Assembly: GCA_003504855.1 (NCBI GenBank)
Contig: DNZD01000173.1
Coordinates: forward strand, 1-11,566
Source of the DNA: Cytophagales bacterium
GTDB taxonomy: Bacteria; Bacteroidota; Bacteroidia; Cytophagales; Cyclobacteriaceae
Direction of reading: 5' to 3'
DNA: 11,566 nucleotides
Part shown: one piece after another, positions 1 to 7,781 of the stretch
Position numbering within the stretch: position 1 is the first letter of the stretch
How the letters are laid out: each line of letters opens with the position of its first letter
Made by a program: the position numbers and the translations under genes
Notes under the pieces: generated by a model
Databases searched by the model: none
What the model saw: only the letters and a program-made list of their open reading frames with translations
What the model was told of the DNA's origin: nothing

Positions 1-1084
1 AGGTATTTTGCTGAAGCAACGTTTCCATGGGCCACTGCAGTAATTTTTGAAACCAGGCATAGGTATCGCCAAAAGCAGATTGACCTGCCTCCAACCCCAT
101 CATGCCCGGAATGATTGATCCATTCACCTGTCCGCAGATGCCATGAACCAACGTATCTTTTATTTCAGCAATCGGCGCGACGAGCATATCGCAGGTGGAA
201 GTACCCATGACTTTACTGAGGTGGTACGGTTCGATTTGTCCACCTACCGCCCCCATGTGTGCATCAAATGCACCAACACCAACAATCACCTCCGTGGACA
301 GTCCCAGTCGCTCCGCCCAGGCACTGCTCAGTTTTCCGGCAGGCTTATCTGAGGTGAATGTTTCAGAAAATAAACGCGACGTGAATCCCTTGAGCAGCGG
401 ATCCAGCGAACTAAAAAATTCATCCGGTGGTAATCCCCCGAACTCTTTTGCCCAGAGCGCCTTGTGGCCGGCTGAACATACCCCCCGACGCAGCTGAAGC
501 ACATCGGTTCCTCTGGTGAGGAGAAATGGTATCCAGTCGCAGTGCTCGACCCACGAGTAGCAGGCCTTGCGCACGGACTCATCCGCTCGTAGTGTGTGAA
601 GTAATTTCGCCCAGAACCATTCTGAAGAGTAAATGCCACCTACAAACTGCAGGTAGTTGGTTTTGAACTTCGTCGCGTGGCTGTTGATCTCGGCGGCTTC
701 TTTAACGGCCGTGTGGTCCTTCCACAGCACAAACATGGCGTGGGGATTTTTTTCAAAGCCAGGCAACAGGCTAAGCGGAGTACCGGTTTTATCTACCGCA
801 ACCGGGGAAGACCCCGTTGTGTCTACAGCGATGGCGCGGATGTTTTGTTGTACAGTGACACCTGCTTGCTTCAGCGCTGACCGGATTGACTGCTCAAGAC
901 CTTCCACATAGTCGGCAGGGTGTTGTCTGAATTGAGATTGAACAGGATCGCAAAACAGACCTTCGCTCCAACGCGGATAACGCACGACGGCGCTTGCCAC
1001 TTCCTGGCCGTTCGCAGCGTCCACGATGAGCGCCCGCACCGAATCAGTACCGAAGTCCACGCCAATCACATAATTCTCTTTCAT
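1..1084 (-). CDS. araB: L-ribulokinase AraB (FGGY carbohydrate kinase), 3' end outside window
   Basis: This kinase phosphorylates L-ribulose to L-ribulose-5-phosphate with ATP in the cytoplasm, the second step of bacterial L-arabinose catabolism after AraA. The first 361 residues are present and read without a stop; the family is about 560 long, so roughly a third is cut off at the left edge. Residues 8-15 give the N-terminal phosphate-binding loop (GVDFGTDS). Other AraB-like blocks are YPRW (36-39), WKDHTA (121-126), GGIYSSEWFWAK (149-160), SAGHKALW (204-211), GAFDAHMGAVG (271-281, with Asp274 as the expected catalytic base), GTSTCD (294-299) and GLEAGQSAFGD (330-340). These match my memory of E. 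coli AraB closely and separate it from xylulokinase or glycerol kinase. The ATG at 1082-1084 lies 5 bp after the araR stop, so the two genes are probably cotranscribed and translationally coupled. No clear ribosome binding site is seen. Confidence 0.95.
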   Translation of the reverse strand, partial: MKENYVIGVDFGTDSVRALIVDAANGQEVASAVVRYPRWSEGLFCDPVQSQFRQHPADYVEGLEQSIRSALKQAGVTVQQNIRAIAVDTTGSSPVAVDKTGTPLSLLPGFEKNPHAMFVLWKDHTAVKEAAEINSHATKFKTNYLQFVGGIYSSEWFWAKLLHTLRADESVRKACYSWVEHCDWIPFLLTRGTDVLQLRRGVCSAGHKALWAKEFGGLPPDEFFSSLDPLLKGFTSRLFSETFTSDKPAGKLSSAWAERLGLSTEVIVGVGAFDAHMGAVGGQIEPYHLSKVMGTSTCDMLVAPIAEIKDTLVHGICGQVNGSIIPGMMGLEAGQSAFGDTYAWFQKLLQWPMETLLQQNT

Positions 1085-1089
1085 ATCTG

Positions 1090-1779
1090 CTATGCAGGGT
1101 TAATGTTCAGGAATGTCTGGTAGCGATACTTTCGCTTGTTCAGGCGGTGGTAGTAAGCCCCCTTCTTTGAATTGCTTTTTTCTTTATCGTCGGTGCGCAC
1201 CAAAAGTCCGCTGGATAACACCTTGCGACTAAAATTGCGCTTGTCAAATTCCTTTTCGTAGACACTTTCATACAACTGCTGCACCACGGGAAGGGTGAAC
1301 CGCTCGGGCAACAATTCAAATAAAACAGGTTGAATGGCTGCTTTCTTGCGCAAGGTAGCCTTCGCCGCTTCTACCATGGCTTCATGGTCAAAGATGAGGC
1401 TCGGAATCTTCTTGAGCGAAAACCACTCGGGCTTATAATCGCCACTCAGTTGTTGCTCATACTGGTAAATGTCAATGAGTGCATAGAATGCCACCGAGAT
1501 CGTGCGCTCCACGGGATCCCGCTCCGGATCACCAAAGGCACGCAGTTGCTCCATGTACACACCACTCAATCCGGTAAGCTGTTTCAGAATGCGGGCTGCA
1601 GCGTCTTCAAGGCTTTCTTTCGACTGAACAAATCCACCCATGAGGCTCCACTTGCCGCGCTCCGGCTCAAAGCCGCGGTGAATCAACAGCAGCTTCAACT
1701 CCTTGCCATCAAAGCCGAAGATGATGCAATCAACAGCCACGAGGGCACGAAGTTGATGAGGATAGCGAGGGCCGGACAT
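1090..1779 (-). CDS. araR: AraR-type transcriptional regulator, Nudix-like sensor domain plus winged helix
   Basis: This is a 229-residue protein with a Nudix-fold domain (about 10-145) followed by a winged-helix DNA-binding region (about 150-225, basic tail near 205-220). The family includes AraR of Bacteroides, a repressor of arabinose genes that responds to L-arabinose, and the related NrtR regulators. The Nudix box starts normally at Gly49, with Glu55 and Arg63 at the right spacing. The metal-binding positions that should read R-E-x-x-E-E are R63, I64, Q67 and L68, so all three glutamates are gone. I infer it binds a ligand and does not hydrolyse. Its place between the beta-arabinofuranosidase gene and araB, 5 bp from araB, supports an arabinose role. 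The 47 bp upstream of its ATG is the longest gap inside the operon and holds a motif also found upstream of the GH51 gene, so autoregulation or a second promoter is possible. The ligand is assigned by context only. Confidence 0.88.
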   Translation of the reverse strand: MSGPRYPHQLRALVAVDCIIFGFDGKELKLLLIHRGFEPERGKWSLMGGFVQSKESLEDAAARILKQLTGLSGVYMEQLRAFGDPERDPVERTISVAFYALIDIYQYEQQLSGDYKPEWFSLKKIPSLIFDHEAMVEAAKATLRKKAAIQPVLFELLPERFTLPVVQQLYESVYEKEFDKRNFSRKVLSSGLLVRTDDKEKSNSKKGAYYHRLNKRKYRYQTFLNINPA

Positions 1780-1826
1780 TACGAATGCAAAATGATAAAT
1801 GATGAAAGTAAAATATCAAACCCGGA
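1780..1826 (-). promoter_or_regulatory. araR upstream gap with candidate internal regulatory site
   Basis: This 47 bp gap between the GH146-type gene and araR is strongly AT-rich at its araR side. On the minus strand it contains TTTG (1817-1820), a 21 bp spacer and TCATTTTG (1788-1795). That is one base off the Bacteroidota -7 consensus TAnnTTTG. The -7-like box sits so close to the araR ATG (1777-1779) that the transcript would be almost leaderless, which weakens the promoter reading. The plus-strand string at 1790-1801 (AAATGATAAATG) matches 7690-7702 upstream of the GH51 gene except for one missing T. It may be an operator for AraR, but no palindrome is evident. Confidence 0.25.
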
Positions 1827-4187
1827 TCAGCGCTTAACGATGCGGCAGCCGAATACCCTTCCTGCCGTCTTGCCAACATGGGCCTGCACACGCACCACCA
1901 CCGTTGTCTTGTCCTTTAACAGTTGATCTGGTATGGGATACTCCACATCAAAGAAGCGACCAGTGGTGCCACCGTTGAGTTCCTGGGTAGCGATCTTTAC
2001 ATCATTCACCAACAAATCAAAACCTCGCTTGGTATCATCACCGATATAGGAACACAACAGGTTTGAAGCCACACCCGACTGCACCTTCATGTCGAACGAG
2101 AAGAACCCGCCGCTGCGTACTTCACGTCCCATCCTGCCCAAGGCATCGCTCACATAGGACTTCTCGCTGGCCTTCAGGTTGTGATCTCGCTCTGGTTGCA
2201 TCTCACCGATGCGGATAATATCGATGGTACGCTGCTCAATGTCGTACTGTCGCTTTTTCTCTGCTTCATACGCGGCCTGACGGTTGGTCCACTCAGCCGG
2301 TGTGAAATAGTCCCAATACACATTGAAGTATTGGTCGTAGGTCTTGTAGAAGGGTATCAACTTCACATCATTGGGGCGCGCCACATTGTTGGTTTGAAAT
2401 GAAAGTGGTTCGTTGGGCACTGGTTTGATCCAGTCCTTCACCTGGTGGTTATCGGTGAGTAGCACGGTCGTTCCAAAAATCGGATCGGGCATGGTGTTTC
2501 CCAGCTGGCCTGCCATGACCACGGGGCCGTACAGCAATGCGATGCGATTGGCATTGTCGGGCATACCTTCTGTATGCAGGTCCATAGAAAACGTCACCTG
2601 CACCTTATCATCTACGCCCCACATTCGGTTGATTACCCAATAACCTGCTTCATCCTGTTTGGCTGTACCGGGCTGGTTGTTGACCGTAATGACAGCGGGG
2701 GCCGACCAATTGGGTTGACGGATACGCAACTTCATGGTCTTTGGCGTTGCAGCCTTCACGGTAAATGAAACCTGGTTGGATTCCGGGAATTTCGTTTCCT
2801 GACGAATGGTGATGTTGTTTGAACGCCAGTTTAACTCGGAAGGAATAAACAAGTTCACATACAGACTCCCATCTTTTCCTTCGAGGTAAATGGATTCCGT
2901 GTACTTGGAGTGGTTCTCCATCCCACTGCCCACACAGCAGGTAAAGGTGTTGAAGGGGTCACTGAATTCCTTCTTGGTCCCCATCCGCAAAGGCACAAAG
3001 TAGCACATCATGCCCGTTTGGGGATTTTGCGATGCAAGAATATGATTGTACAGGGCGCGCTCATAGTAATCGGCATATTCATCAGCCGGCTTCCACGAAA
3101 ACAAATAGCGCGTCAGCTTGAGCATGTTGTAGGTATTGCACGTCTCACAGGTATTGTCGCTCAGTTTGTCACTCAGCTTGTCCGGCTCACCGAGATACTC
3201 GTAGTTGCTGTTACCACCGATGGCATAGGTATAATGCTTAACAATGGTATCCCAGAAAAATGAAGCGATTACTTTATCACTCTCAGCACCGGTGTGTTCA
3301 TAGCGGCGGGCACAACCAATGGCCTTGGGCACATTGGTATTGGAATGTTTTCCCTGCAAGGCGTCCACCCGGTGAGACAATTGCTCGAGGATAAACTTGT
3401 CATGGAATTTGTACGACAAATCCAGATAGGTCTTTGTACCGGTGAGCTCATACAGGTGCACCAGAATATCGTTCATGCCACCATACTCACACTTGCGCAT
3501 TTGTTCCAGTTGGTCTTCATTCAGGTCTTTAAGGATAACGCCTGTCCAGTCTGCCATTTTGGTCACAATCGTCAGCGCCTGTGTATTGTCGGTAAGGAGG
3601 TAAGCATCCGTAAGACCGGCCATGATCTTGTGCACGGTGTACCACGGCGACCAGCTACCATTAAGGTCAAAGCCGGATGATTTAATGATGCCATGTTGCA
3701 ATTTCCAGAACACAGAATCTTCTTTGGGAATGGCACCTACGTAACCAGTCTTCCTCGCCTGCTGACAGATAGCCAACTCAGACACGATATAATCGGTACG
3801 TTCCTTAAACCGGATATCCCCGGTACTTGCATACATCATCGCGCAAGCTGATAAATAATGGCCCAGCGTATGGCCCGAAAGTCCATCGCTTTCCCAACCA
3901 CCATACACCTCGGCTTTGGGCTTCAGTCCAGCATTGCTGTAAAACCGGTGCAAGAGCCGGTCGGGTTCGATGGTCAGCAAATACGCCGCATCGCGATCCA
4001 TGGCATTCTTAAACGGACTGCCTTCGAGCAAACGCACATCAGCCAGGTTGAAGGCATAGGTTTGCACATCAACACTGGGCTTTACCTTGATTTTGGCATT
4101 GTTCTTTTCGGGAAGGTAAGATTGGGCCATAGCCGAAAATCCATACACCAGTCCGATGGACAGTGATATTGCAGTCAGCAGTCGCAT
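1827..4187 (-). CDS. Exported beta-L-arabinofuranosidase, GH146 type (PF07944 superfamily)
   Basis: This protein of 786 residues is expected to release L-arabinose from beta-linked L-arabinofuranosides in the periplasm. A signal peptide covers residues 1-21 (AMA before Gln22). The catalytic (alpha/alpha)6-barrel spans roughly 45-430, beta-sandwich regions follow to about 640, and a C-terminal domain resembling DUF6805 covers about 655-786. The cysteine-glutamate zinc site of GH127/GH146 is visible: Glu348 and Cys350 in CETCNTYNML, and Cys417-Cys418 in FNTFTCCVGSGMENHSKY, with Cys417 as likely nucleophile. Glu330 in GGNSNYE is the likely acid/base. The HSNTNVPKAIGCARRYE and FVPLRMG stretches and the length favour GH146 over GH127. 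A 12 bp imperfect tandem repeat encodes DKLSDKLSD at 336-344, just before the metal motif. The ATG gives the signal peptide directly and lies 6 bp after the GH127 stop. Exact substrate cannot be read from sequence. Confidence 0.9.
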   Translation of the reverse strand: MRLLTAISLSIGLVYGFSAMAQSYLPEKNNAKIKVKPSVDVQTYAFNLADVRLLEGSPFKNAMDRDAAYLLTIEPDRLLHRFYSNAGLKPKAEVYGGWESDGLSGHTLGHYLSACAMMYASTGDIRFKERTDYIVSELAICQQARKTGYVGAIPKEDSVFWKLQHGIIKSSGFDLNGSWSPWYTVHKIMAGLTDAYLLTDNTQALTIVTKMADWTGVILKDLNEDQLEQMRKCEYGGMNDILVHLYELTGTKTYLDLSYKFHDKFILEQLSHRVDALQGKHSNTNVPKAIGCARRYEHTGAESDKVIASFFWDTIVKHYTYAIGGNSNYEYLGEPDKLSDKLSDNTCETCNTYNMLKLTRYLFSWKPADEYADYYERALYNHILASQNPQTGMMCYFVPLRMGTKKEFSDPFNTFTCCVGSGMENHSKYTESIYLEGKDGSLYVNLFIPSELNWRSNNITIRQETKFPESNQVSFTVKAATPKTMKLRIRQPNWSAPAVITVNNQPGTAKQDEAGYWVINRMWGVDDKVQVTFSMDLHTEGMPDNANRIALLYGPVVMAGQLGNTMPDPIFGTTVLLTDNHQVKDWIKPVPNEPLSFQTNNVARPNDVKLIPFYKTYDQYFNVYWDYFTPAEWTNRQAAYEAEKKRQYDIEQRTIDIIRIGEMQPERDHNLKASEKSYVSDALGRMGREVRSGGFFSFDMKVQSGVASNLLCSYIGDDTKRGFDLLVNDVKIATQELNGGTTGRFFDVEYPIPDQLLKDKTTVVVRVQAHVGKTAGRVFGCRIVKR

Positions 4188-4193
4188 AAGAAA

Positions 4194-6149
4194 TTAGTTA
4201 TTGATTTTAATGTCCTTGATTTTACGAGGCAGCCACACCTGCATGGGGTTCTGCCCACGGTTGCACCATGCATAGTAAGGAATGGCGGTAATGGTCTTGA
4301 CTTCGGTGGTCACGGTTTGTCCATCGCCGCTGATCTGCACGGTAGGAGCCTGAAACTGAATTGTCGTCACGCCTTCCAGCAGATCCTTTTGAAAAGCAGT
4401 CTTGAACGCTGCCCCATCCGGAAGAATAAGATCCCATGCCTTGCCATTGTTGTCAGCACCTTCGACACAGTAAACCAGCGGACCGCGTTGCAGCGCCACG
4501 CGCTCAACATCCTGCTTTAGTTCCGGCCGGGAAACGATCCGGCGCACCTCCATCGGCAATACCAACTCAACTTTATCCCCCTTCTTCCAGGTGCGGTTGA
4601 TCGTTGCATAACCCTGGTTCATGGTGAAGGCGGCAGGCTTTCCATTCACCGTAATCACAAAATTTGCTGTTGACTTATCCTCAAAGGAGTAGAGTTCGCC
4701 AGGCGCCACTTCACCCCTCGCCCAACCCGGGATGCGGACATTCATGGAAAACGCTACCGCTGATTTGGGATTTACCGTCACTGATACATTGCCTTCCCAG
4801 GGATAATTACTTTCCATTGCCACAGGCACATCCACCTTGCCGAACTTTACCGTGGTGTTGCTGGCTACAAAGAGGTTGACCCAGAGACCGGCATCAGATG
4901 CTCCGTATACATAATCACCCAATGAGGCTACCAGCCGTGCGATATTGGCAGGACAACAAGCCGTACCAAACCATTCCCTCCGGAAATGACGGCCATTCGA
5001 CGCCAACGGATTGCCATAGAAGAAATGATCACCCGATAAAGAAAGGCCATCCCTGGCACCATTGTACAGACTACGCTCCAGTACATCAATGAACTTGCTG
5101 TCGCCGGTGAGTAGGTTCATGCGCTGATTCCAAAACACCATACCTACCGAGGCGCAGGTCTCGCAGTAGGCTTGTTCATTGGGCAAGTCAAAGTCATTGC
5201 TAAAGCCTTCGTTGTTGCCCGAAGAGCCAATACCCCCGGTGATGTACATATTGCGGAATACCACATCCTCCCAAACGGTGTTCATGGCTTTCATGTAACC
5301 AGCATCACCGGTAAGGGCTGCCACATCAGCGGCGCCGGTATACATATACATAGCACGGACTGCATGGCCCGTTATTTCCTTTTGATCACGCACCGGCACC
5401 ACATCCTGCGCATAAGCTGTATCCTTCCAATCCGTCCACGTGTAGCCTTTGGCATACTTATGGCCGCGTTCTTCGAGCAGCCAATGGGCCATATCGAGAT
5501 ATTTCTTGTTGTGTGTCACCCGATACAGTTTCACGAGTGCCAGTTCGAGTTCCTGATGGCCCGTCACCCAGTGTTTGCGGCCAGGTCCAAACTGTGAATC
5601 AAAGTGGTCTGCAAATTTGATCGCCACATCGAGCAGCTTTCGCTTTCCGGTAGCGTTGTAATATGCCACCGCTGCTTCAAGCAAATGTCCACCGTTGTAG
5701 TCTTCGTGCATACTCATGTCGGACCAACGCTCATTGAGCCGGCCGAGGGTATAATAGGTGCCGATATAACCATCCGGCAACTGCGCTGCGGCGATCTTAT
5801 CAATCCACTCATCCGCTTTCGCTTCAATGCCCGGATCGGGATGAGTCTTTAATGAGTAGGCAATCGCCTCCAGCGCCTTGTACACATCAGAGTCATCGTA
5901 AAAGATACCCTCGTGCTTTTCGTTTTTATTGCGCGCCACTTTTTCAAAGTTGCGGATGCGAGGGGTCTTTACTTCCGTTTGGTAGATGCAGGCTTGCAAC
6001 GTGGTGGTGGCCACCTTCTCCATCGTGGGCTTCCAGAAGGCATCGGTGATGTTTACCTGGGAGAAGTTGACCGGCTCCAGTTTGCGTGTGGGTGCCTGTG
6101 CATTGACCCCGATAACCGGCAGGAGGAGTAATAAAATGAGTTTCCGCAT
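4194..6149 (-). CDS. Exported beta-L-arabinofuranosidase, GH127 (HypBA1-like)
   Basis: This is a 651-residue enzyme, close to the length of Bifidobacterium longum HypBA1 (658). HypBA1 removes beta-1,2-linked L-arabinofuranose from Araf disaccharides of hydroxyproline-rich plant glycoproteins. A signal peptide ends at Ala17 with Gln18 next, so the protein is periplasmic or secreted. The active-site set of the family is complete: acid/base Glu314 (GNNEGF), zinc ligands Glu330 and Cys332 (YCETC), and Cys398-Cys399 (ACCPANIAR), with Cys398 as nucleophile. The 16-residue distance from Glu314 to Glu330 equals that between Glu322 and Glu338 in HypBA1. The N-terminal barrel runs to about residue 420 and beta-sandwich domains follow. 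It lies 5 bp downstream of the GH51 gene and 6 bp upstream of the GH146-type gene, which is a distant relative with the same metal site. Bond specificity is inferred from the family; a role on pectic side chains is also possible. Confidence 0.93.
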   Translation of the reverse strand: MRKLILLLLLPVIGVNAQAPTRKLEPVNFSQVNITDAFWKPTMEKVATTTLQACIYQTEVKTPRIRNFEKVARNKNEKHEGIFYDDSDVYKALEAIAYSLKTHPDPGIEAKADEWIDKIAAAQLPDGYIGTYYTLGRLNERWSDMSMHEDYNGGHLLEAAVAYYNATGKRKLLDVAIKFADHFDSQFGPGRKHWVTGHQELELALVKLYRVTHNKKYLDMAHWLLEERGHKYAKGYTWTDWKDTAYAQDVVPVRDQKEITGHAVRAMYMYTGAADVAALTGDAGYMKAMNTVWEDVVFRNMYITGGIGSSGNNEGFSNDFDLPNEQAYCETCASVGMVFWNQRMNLLTGDSKFIDVLERSLYNGARDGLSLSGDHFFYGNPLASNGRHFRREWFGTACCPANIARLVASLGDYVYGASDAGLWVNLFVASNTTVKFGKVDVPVAMESNYPWEGNVSVTVNPKSAVAFSMNVRIPGWARGEVAPGELYSFEDKSTANFVITVNGKPAAFTMNQGYATINRTWKKGDKVELVLPMEVRRIVSRPELKQDVERVALQRGPLVYCVEGADNNGKAWDLILPDGAAFKTAFQKDLLEGVTTIQFQAPTVQISGDGQTVTTEVKTITAIPYYAWCNRGQNPMQVWLPRKIKDIKINN

Positions 6150-6154
6150 GGAGA

Positions 6155-7675
6155 TTATAGTTTAATGTTGACTTTCAGTTGTGTAAAGGAATGAGCAGGA
6201 AAGGTATATGTAAATGTATCGCCACCCACACTCATTTCACGGCTGGTGGACTTTACCTTTTGTTCCTGCTCGTTGTTCTCATCCATCAGGTTGGTTGAAT
6301 TGACTTCCATCACCTGCATTTTTCCGGCCAGCTTGCCGTACTGATTCGAAAGGGCGGTCTCTATGGATTTGGTTTCATGACGGTTGACGACGTTGATGAT
6401 CAATTCTTGTGTCTTATCGTTGTACACCGAAGTCACATCGAGGTAAGGCACGCGCTTGAGGTTATCCACATCATAGGTGTCGCATTGTACATACGTCTGG
6501 AGCGACTGACCCTGGCAGTTCTGTGCAAACAATTGCAGCGGAAAATAGATCGGTTGGCGCCAGAGCTTACCGCCAGTGATCATCATGGGCGCAATAACAT
6601 TCACCAACTGAGCCATGTTGGCCATCTTCACGATATGCGCATTACGGACAAATACATTTAAGTAAAGGGCAACCACCAGCGCATCCTGCATGTTGTAATG
6701 TTCTTCCAGCTTTTGATCATTCCACGCCCTGTACCATACATTATATTCATCGAAGGCAATGTAGATCGGCTTCTTCATTTTGTACTTACTGCGCACTTCA
6801 TTGATGATGCCTTCGGTGATCCTGATGGAGTTTTCCACGGGCACGGTCGCCGCCATGAACTTGTTGTGGTTCTTGTCGTGGTTGTTGGCATAGTGGTGCA
6901 GCGATATATAGTCGATATACTCATGCATGGCGTTGAGCACCGTGCGGTCCCATTCCGCCCAGTCGCGCACATAGTTGCTGGACCCGGAGGCGATCAGTTT
7001 GATACTGTCGTCGGCCCATTTCATCATCTTAGCGGCCTCCAGGGCAAACTTGCTGTAGTCTTCGGCGTTCTTGTGACCGATCTGCCATTCGCCATCCATC
7101 TCATTGCCCAGTCCCCAGTACTTTACCTTGTAGGGTGCCGGGTGGCCATTGCGTGCGCGGAGGTCTGAATAATAAAGACCGGTGGGTGCGTTGCAATATT
7201 CTACCCAGTTGCGCGCTTCATCCAGGGTACCGGTGCCCATGTTTACACACAGGTAAGGTTCAACGCCGGCTGATTGAGCAAACCGAAGGAACTCATCGGT
7301 ACCTACGGTGTTGGGCTCGACATCTCCCCACGCCAGGTCTTTGCGTTTAGGGCGGTCTGCTTTCGGACCGATGCCGTCCTGCCAGTGATAGCCGGAAACA
7401 AAATTGCCACCGGGCCACCGCACTACCGATACACCGAGGTCACGGGTAGCGGTGATGACATCTTTTCTGAATCCCTCGCCATTGGCTTCGGGGGAAGTCG
7501 GCTCATAGATGCCACCATAAATACAGCGACCCAGGTGCTCCGTAAAGTTTCCGTACAGGTTCTTGTCGATGGTACCAATCTTGCGTTCGGCATCAATTTT
7601 TACGCGGGCCTTCAGGGGTTGTGCCTGAACAGTGACCGTCACCAGCCACAACATCAGGAGAATGAGTTTGCGCAT
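6155..7675 (-). CDS. Exported alpha-L-arabinofuranosidase, GH51
   Basis: This retaining enzyme removes terminal alpha-L-arabinofuranosyl units from arabinan, arabinoxylan or their oligosaccharides. The 506-residue form is in the normal GH51 range. Residues 1-18 form a signal peptide (VQA before Gln19), so it acts outside the cytoplasm, whereas many GH51 enzymes are cytoplasmic. The (beta/alpha)8 barrel carries the acid/base Glu192 in YWGLGNEMDGEWQ and the nucleophile Glu310 in IAFDEYNVWY. Other family blocks are YGNFTEHLGRCIYGG (41-55) and VVRWPGGNFVSGYHW (84-98). The C-terminal beta-sandwich (about 400-506) ends at PAHSFTQLKV. An in-frame ATG at 7783 would add 36 residues, but these destroy the signal peptide and overlap the divergent gene, so I start at 7675. 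It is the first gene of the operon; GH127 follows after 5 bp. Confidence 0.94.
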   Translation of the reverse strand: MRKLILLMLWLVTVTVQAQPLKARVKIDAERKIGTIDKNLYGNFTEHLGRCIYGGIYEPTSPEANGEGFRKDVITATRDLGVSVVRWPGGNFVSGYHWQDGIGPKADRPKRKDLAWGDVEPNTVGTDEFLRFAQSAGVEPYLCVNMGTGTLDEARNWVEYCNAPTGLYYSDLRARNGHPAPYKVKYWGLGNEMDGEWQIGHKNAEDYSKFALEAAKMMKWADDSIKLIASGSSNYVRDWAEWDRTVLNAMHEYIDYISLHHYANNHDKNHNKFMAATVPVENSIRITEGIINEVRSKYKMKKPIYIAFDEYNVWYRAWNDQKLEEHYNMQDALVVALYLNVFVRNAHIVKMANMAQLVNVIAPMMITGGKLWRQPIYFPLQLFAQNCQGQSLQTYVQCDTYDVDNLKRVPYLDVTSVYNDKTQELIINVVNRHETKSIETALSNQYGKLAGKMQVMEVNSTNLMDENNEQEQKVKSTSREMSVGGDTFTYTFPAHSFTQLKVNIKL

Positions 7676-7781
7676 AAGGAAAGGGGAATAAATGTATAAA
7701 TGACACTTAAAGTACACAATCGCATCACGACCTCCAACCCATTTGTTTCCGCGAATAGAAAATATTTGATTTTCTTGGGGC
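7676..7781. other. Divergent intergenic region between arabinan operon and decarboxylase gene
   Basis: This 106 bp region separates the two divergent transcription units and must hold both of their promoters unless one lies within a gene. The half next to the GH51 gene contains the candidate operon promoter and the repeated AAATG motif. The half next to the decarboxylase ATG (7782) has AATATTTG (7761-7768), a 5-of-6 match to the -7 consensus, but its nearest TTTG (7743-7746) is only 14 bp upstream, too close for a standard promoter. GGGG at 7777-7780 is too near the ATG to act as a normal ribosome binding site. Confidence 0.6.
7689..7720 (-). promoter_or_regulatory. Candidate promoter of the arabinan operon
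   Basis: On the minus strand, ATTG (7717-7720) and TACATTTA (7689-7696) are separated by 20 bp. This resembles the Bacteroidota pattern of a TTTG-like -33 box and a TAnnTTTG -7 box, with one mismatch in each. The predicted transcript would begin only a few bases before the GH51 ATG at 7675, a very short leader, so the call is weak. The -7-like box overlaps the AAATGTATAAATG string (7690-7702) shared with the araR upstream gap. A 9 bp palindrome-like ACTTAAAGT at 7705-7713 lies inside the spacer. A repressor bound to either site could block this promoter. Confidence 0.3.

Noticed and set aside
328..639. Open frames in other frames at 143-1123, suggesting araB might be broken
   Set aside because: Direct translation of the minus strand from 1084 to 1 is open throughout and matches ribulokinase, so araB is intact up to the window edge.
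1330..1926. 198-residue open frame on the plus strand
   Set aside because: It lies antisense across araR and the end of the GH146-type gene, whose proteins have clear family motifs. The translated sequence has no recognisable domain.
5172..5597. 141-residue plus-strand open frame inside the GH127 gene
   Set aside because: Antisense shadow of a well-supported enzyme. His- and Ile-rich low-quality composition, no start context and no domain.
6698..7168. 156-residue plus-strand open frame within the GH51 gene, rich in Val and His
   Set aside because: Antisense to the catalytic barrel of GH51. The composition reflects the reverse of that coding sequence and not a membrane protein.
7274..7699. 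141-residue plus-strand open frame
   Set aside because: Antisense to the N-terminal GH51 barrel and signal peptide; no motif or promoter supports it.
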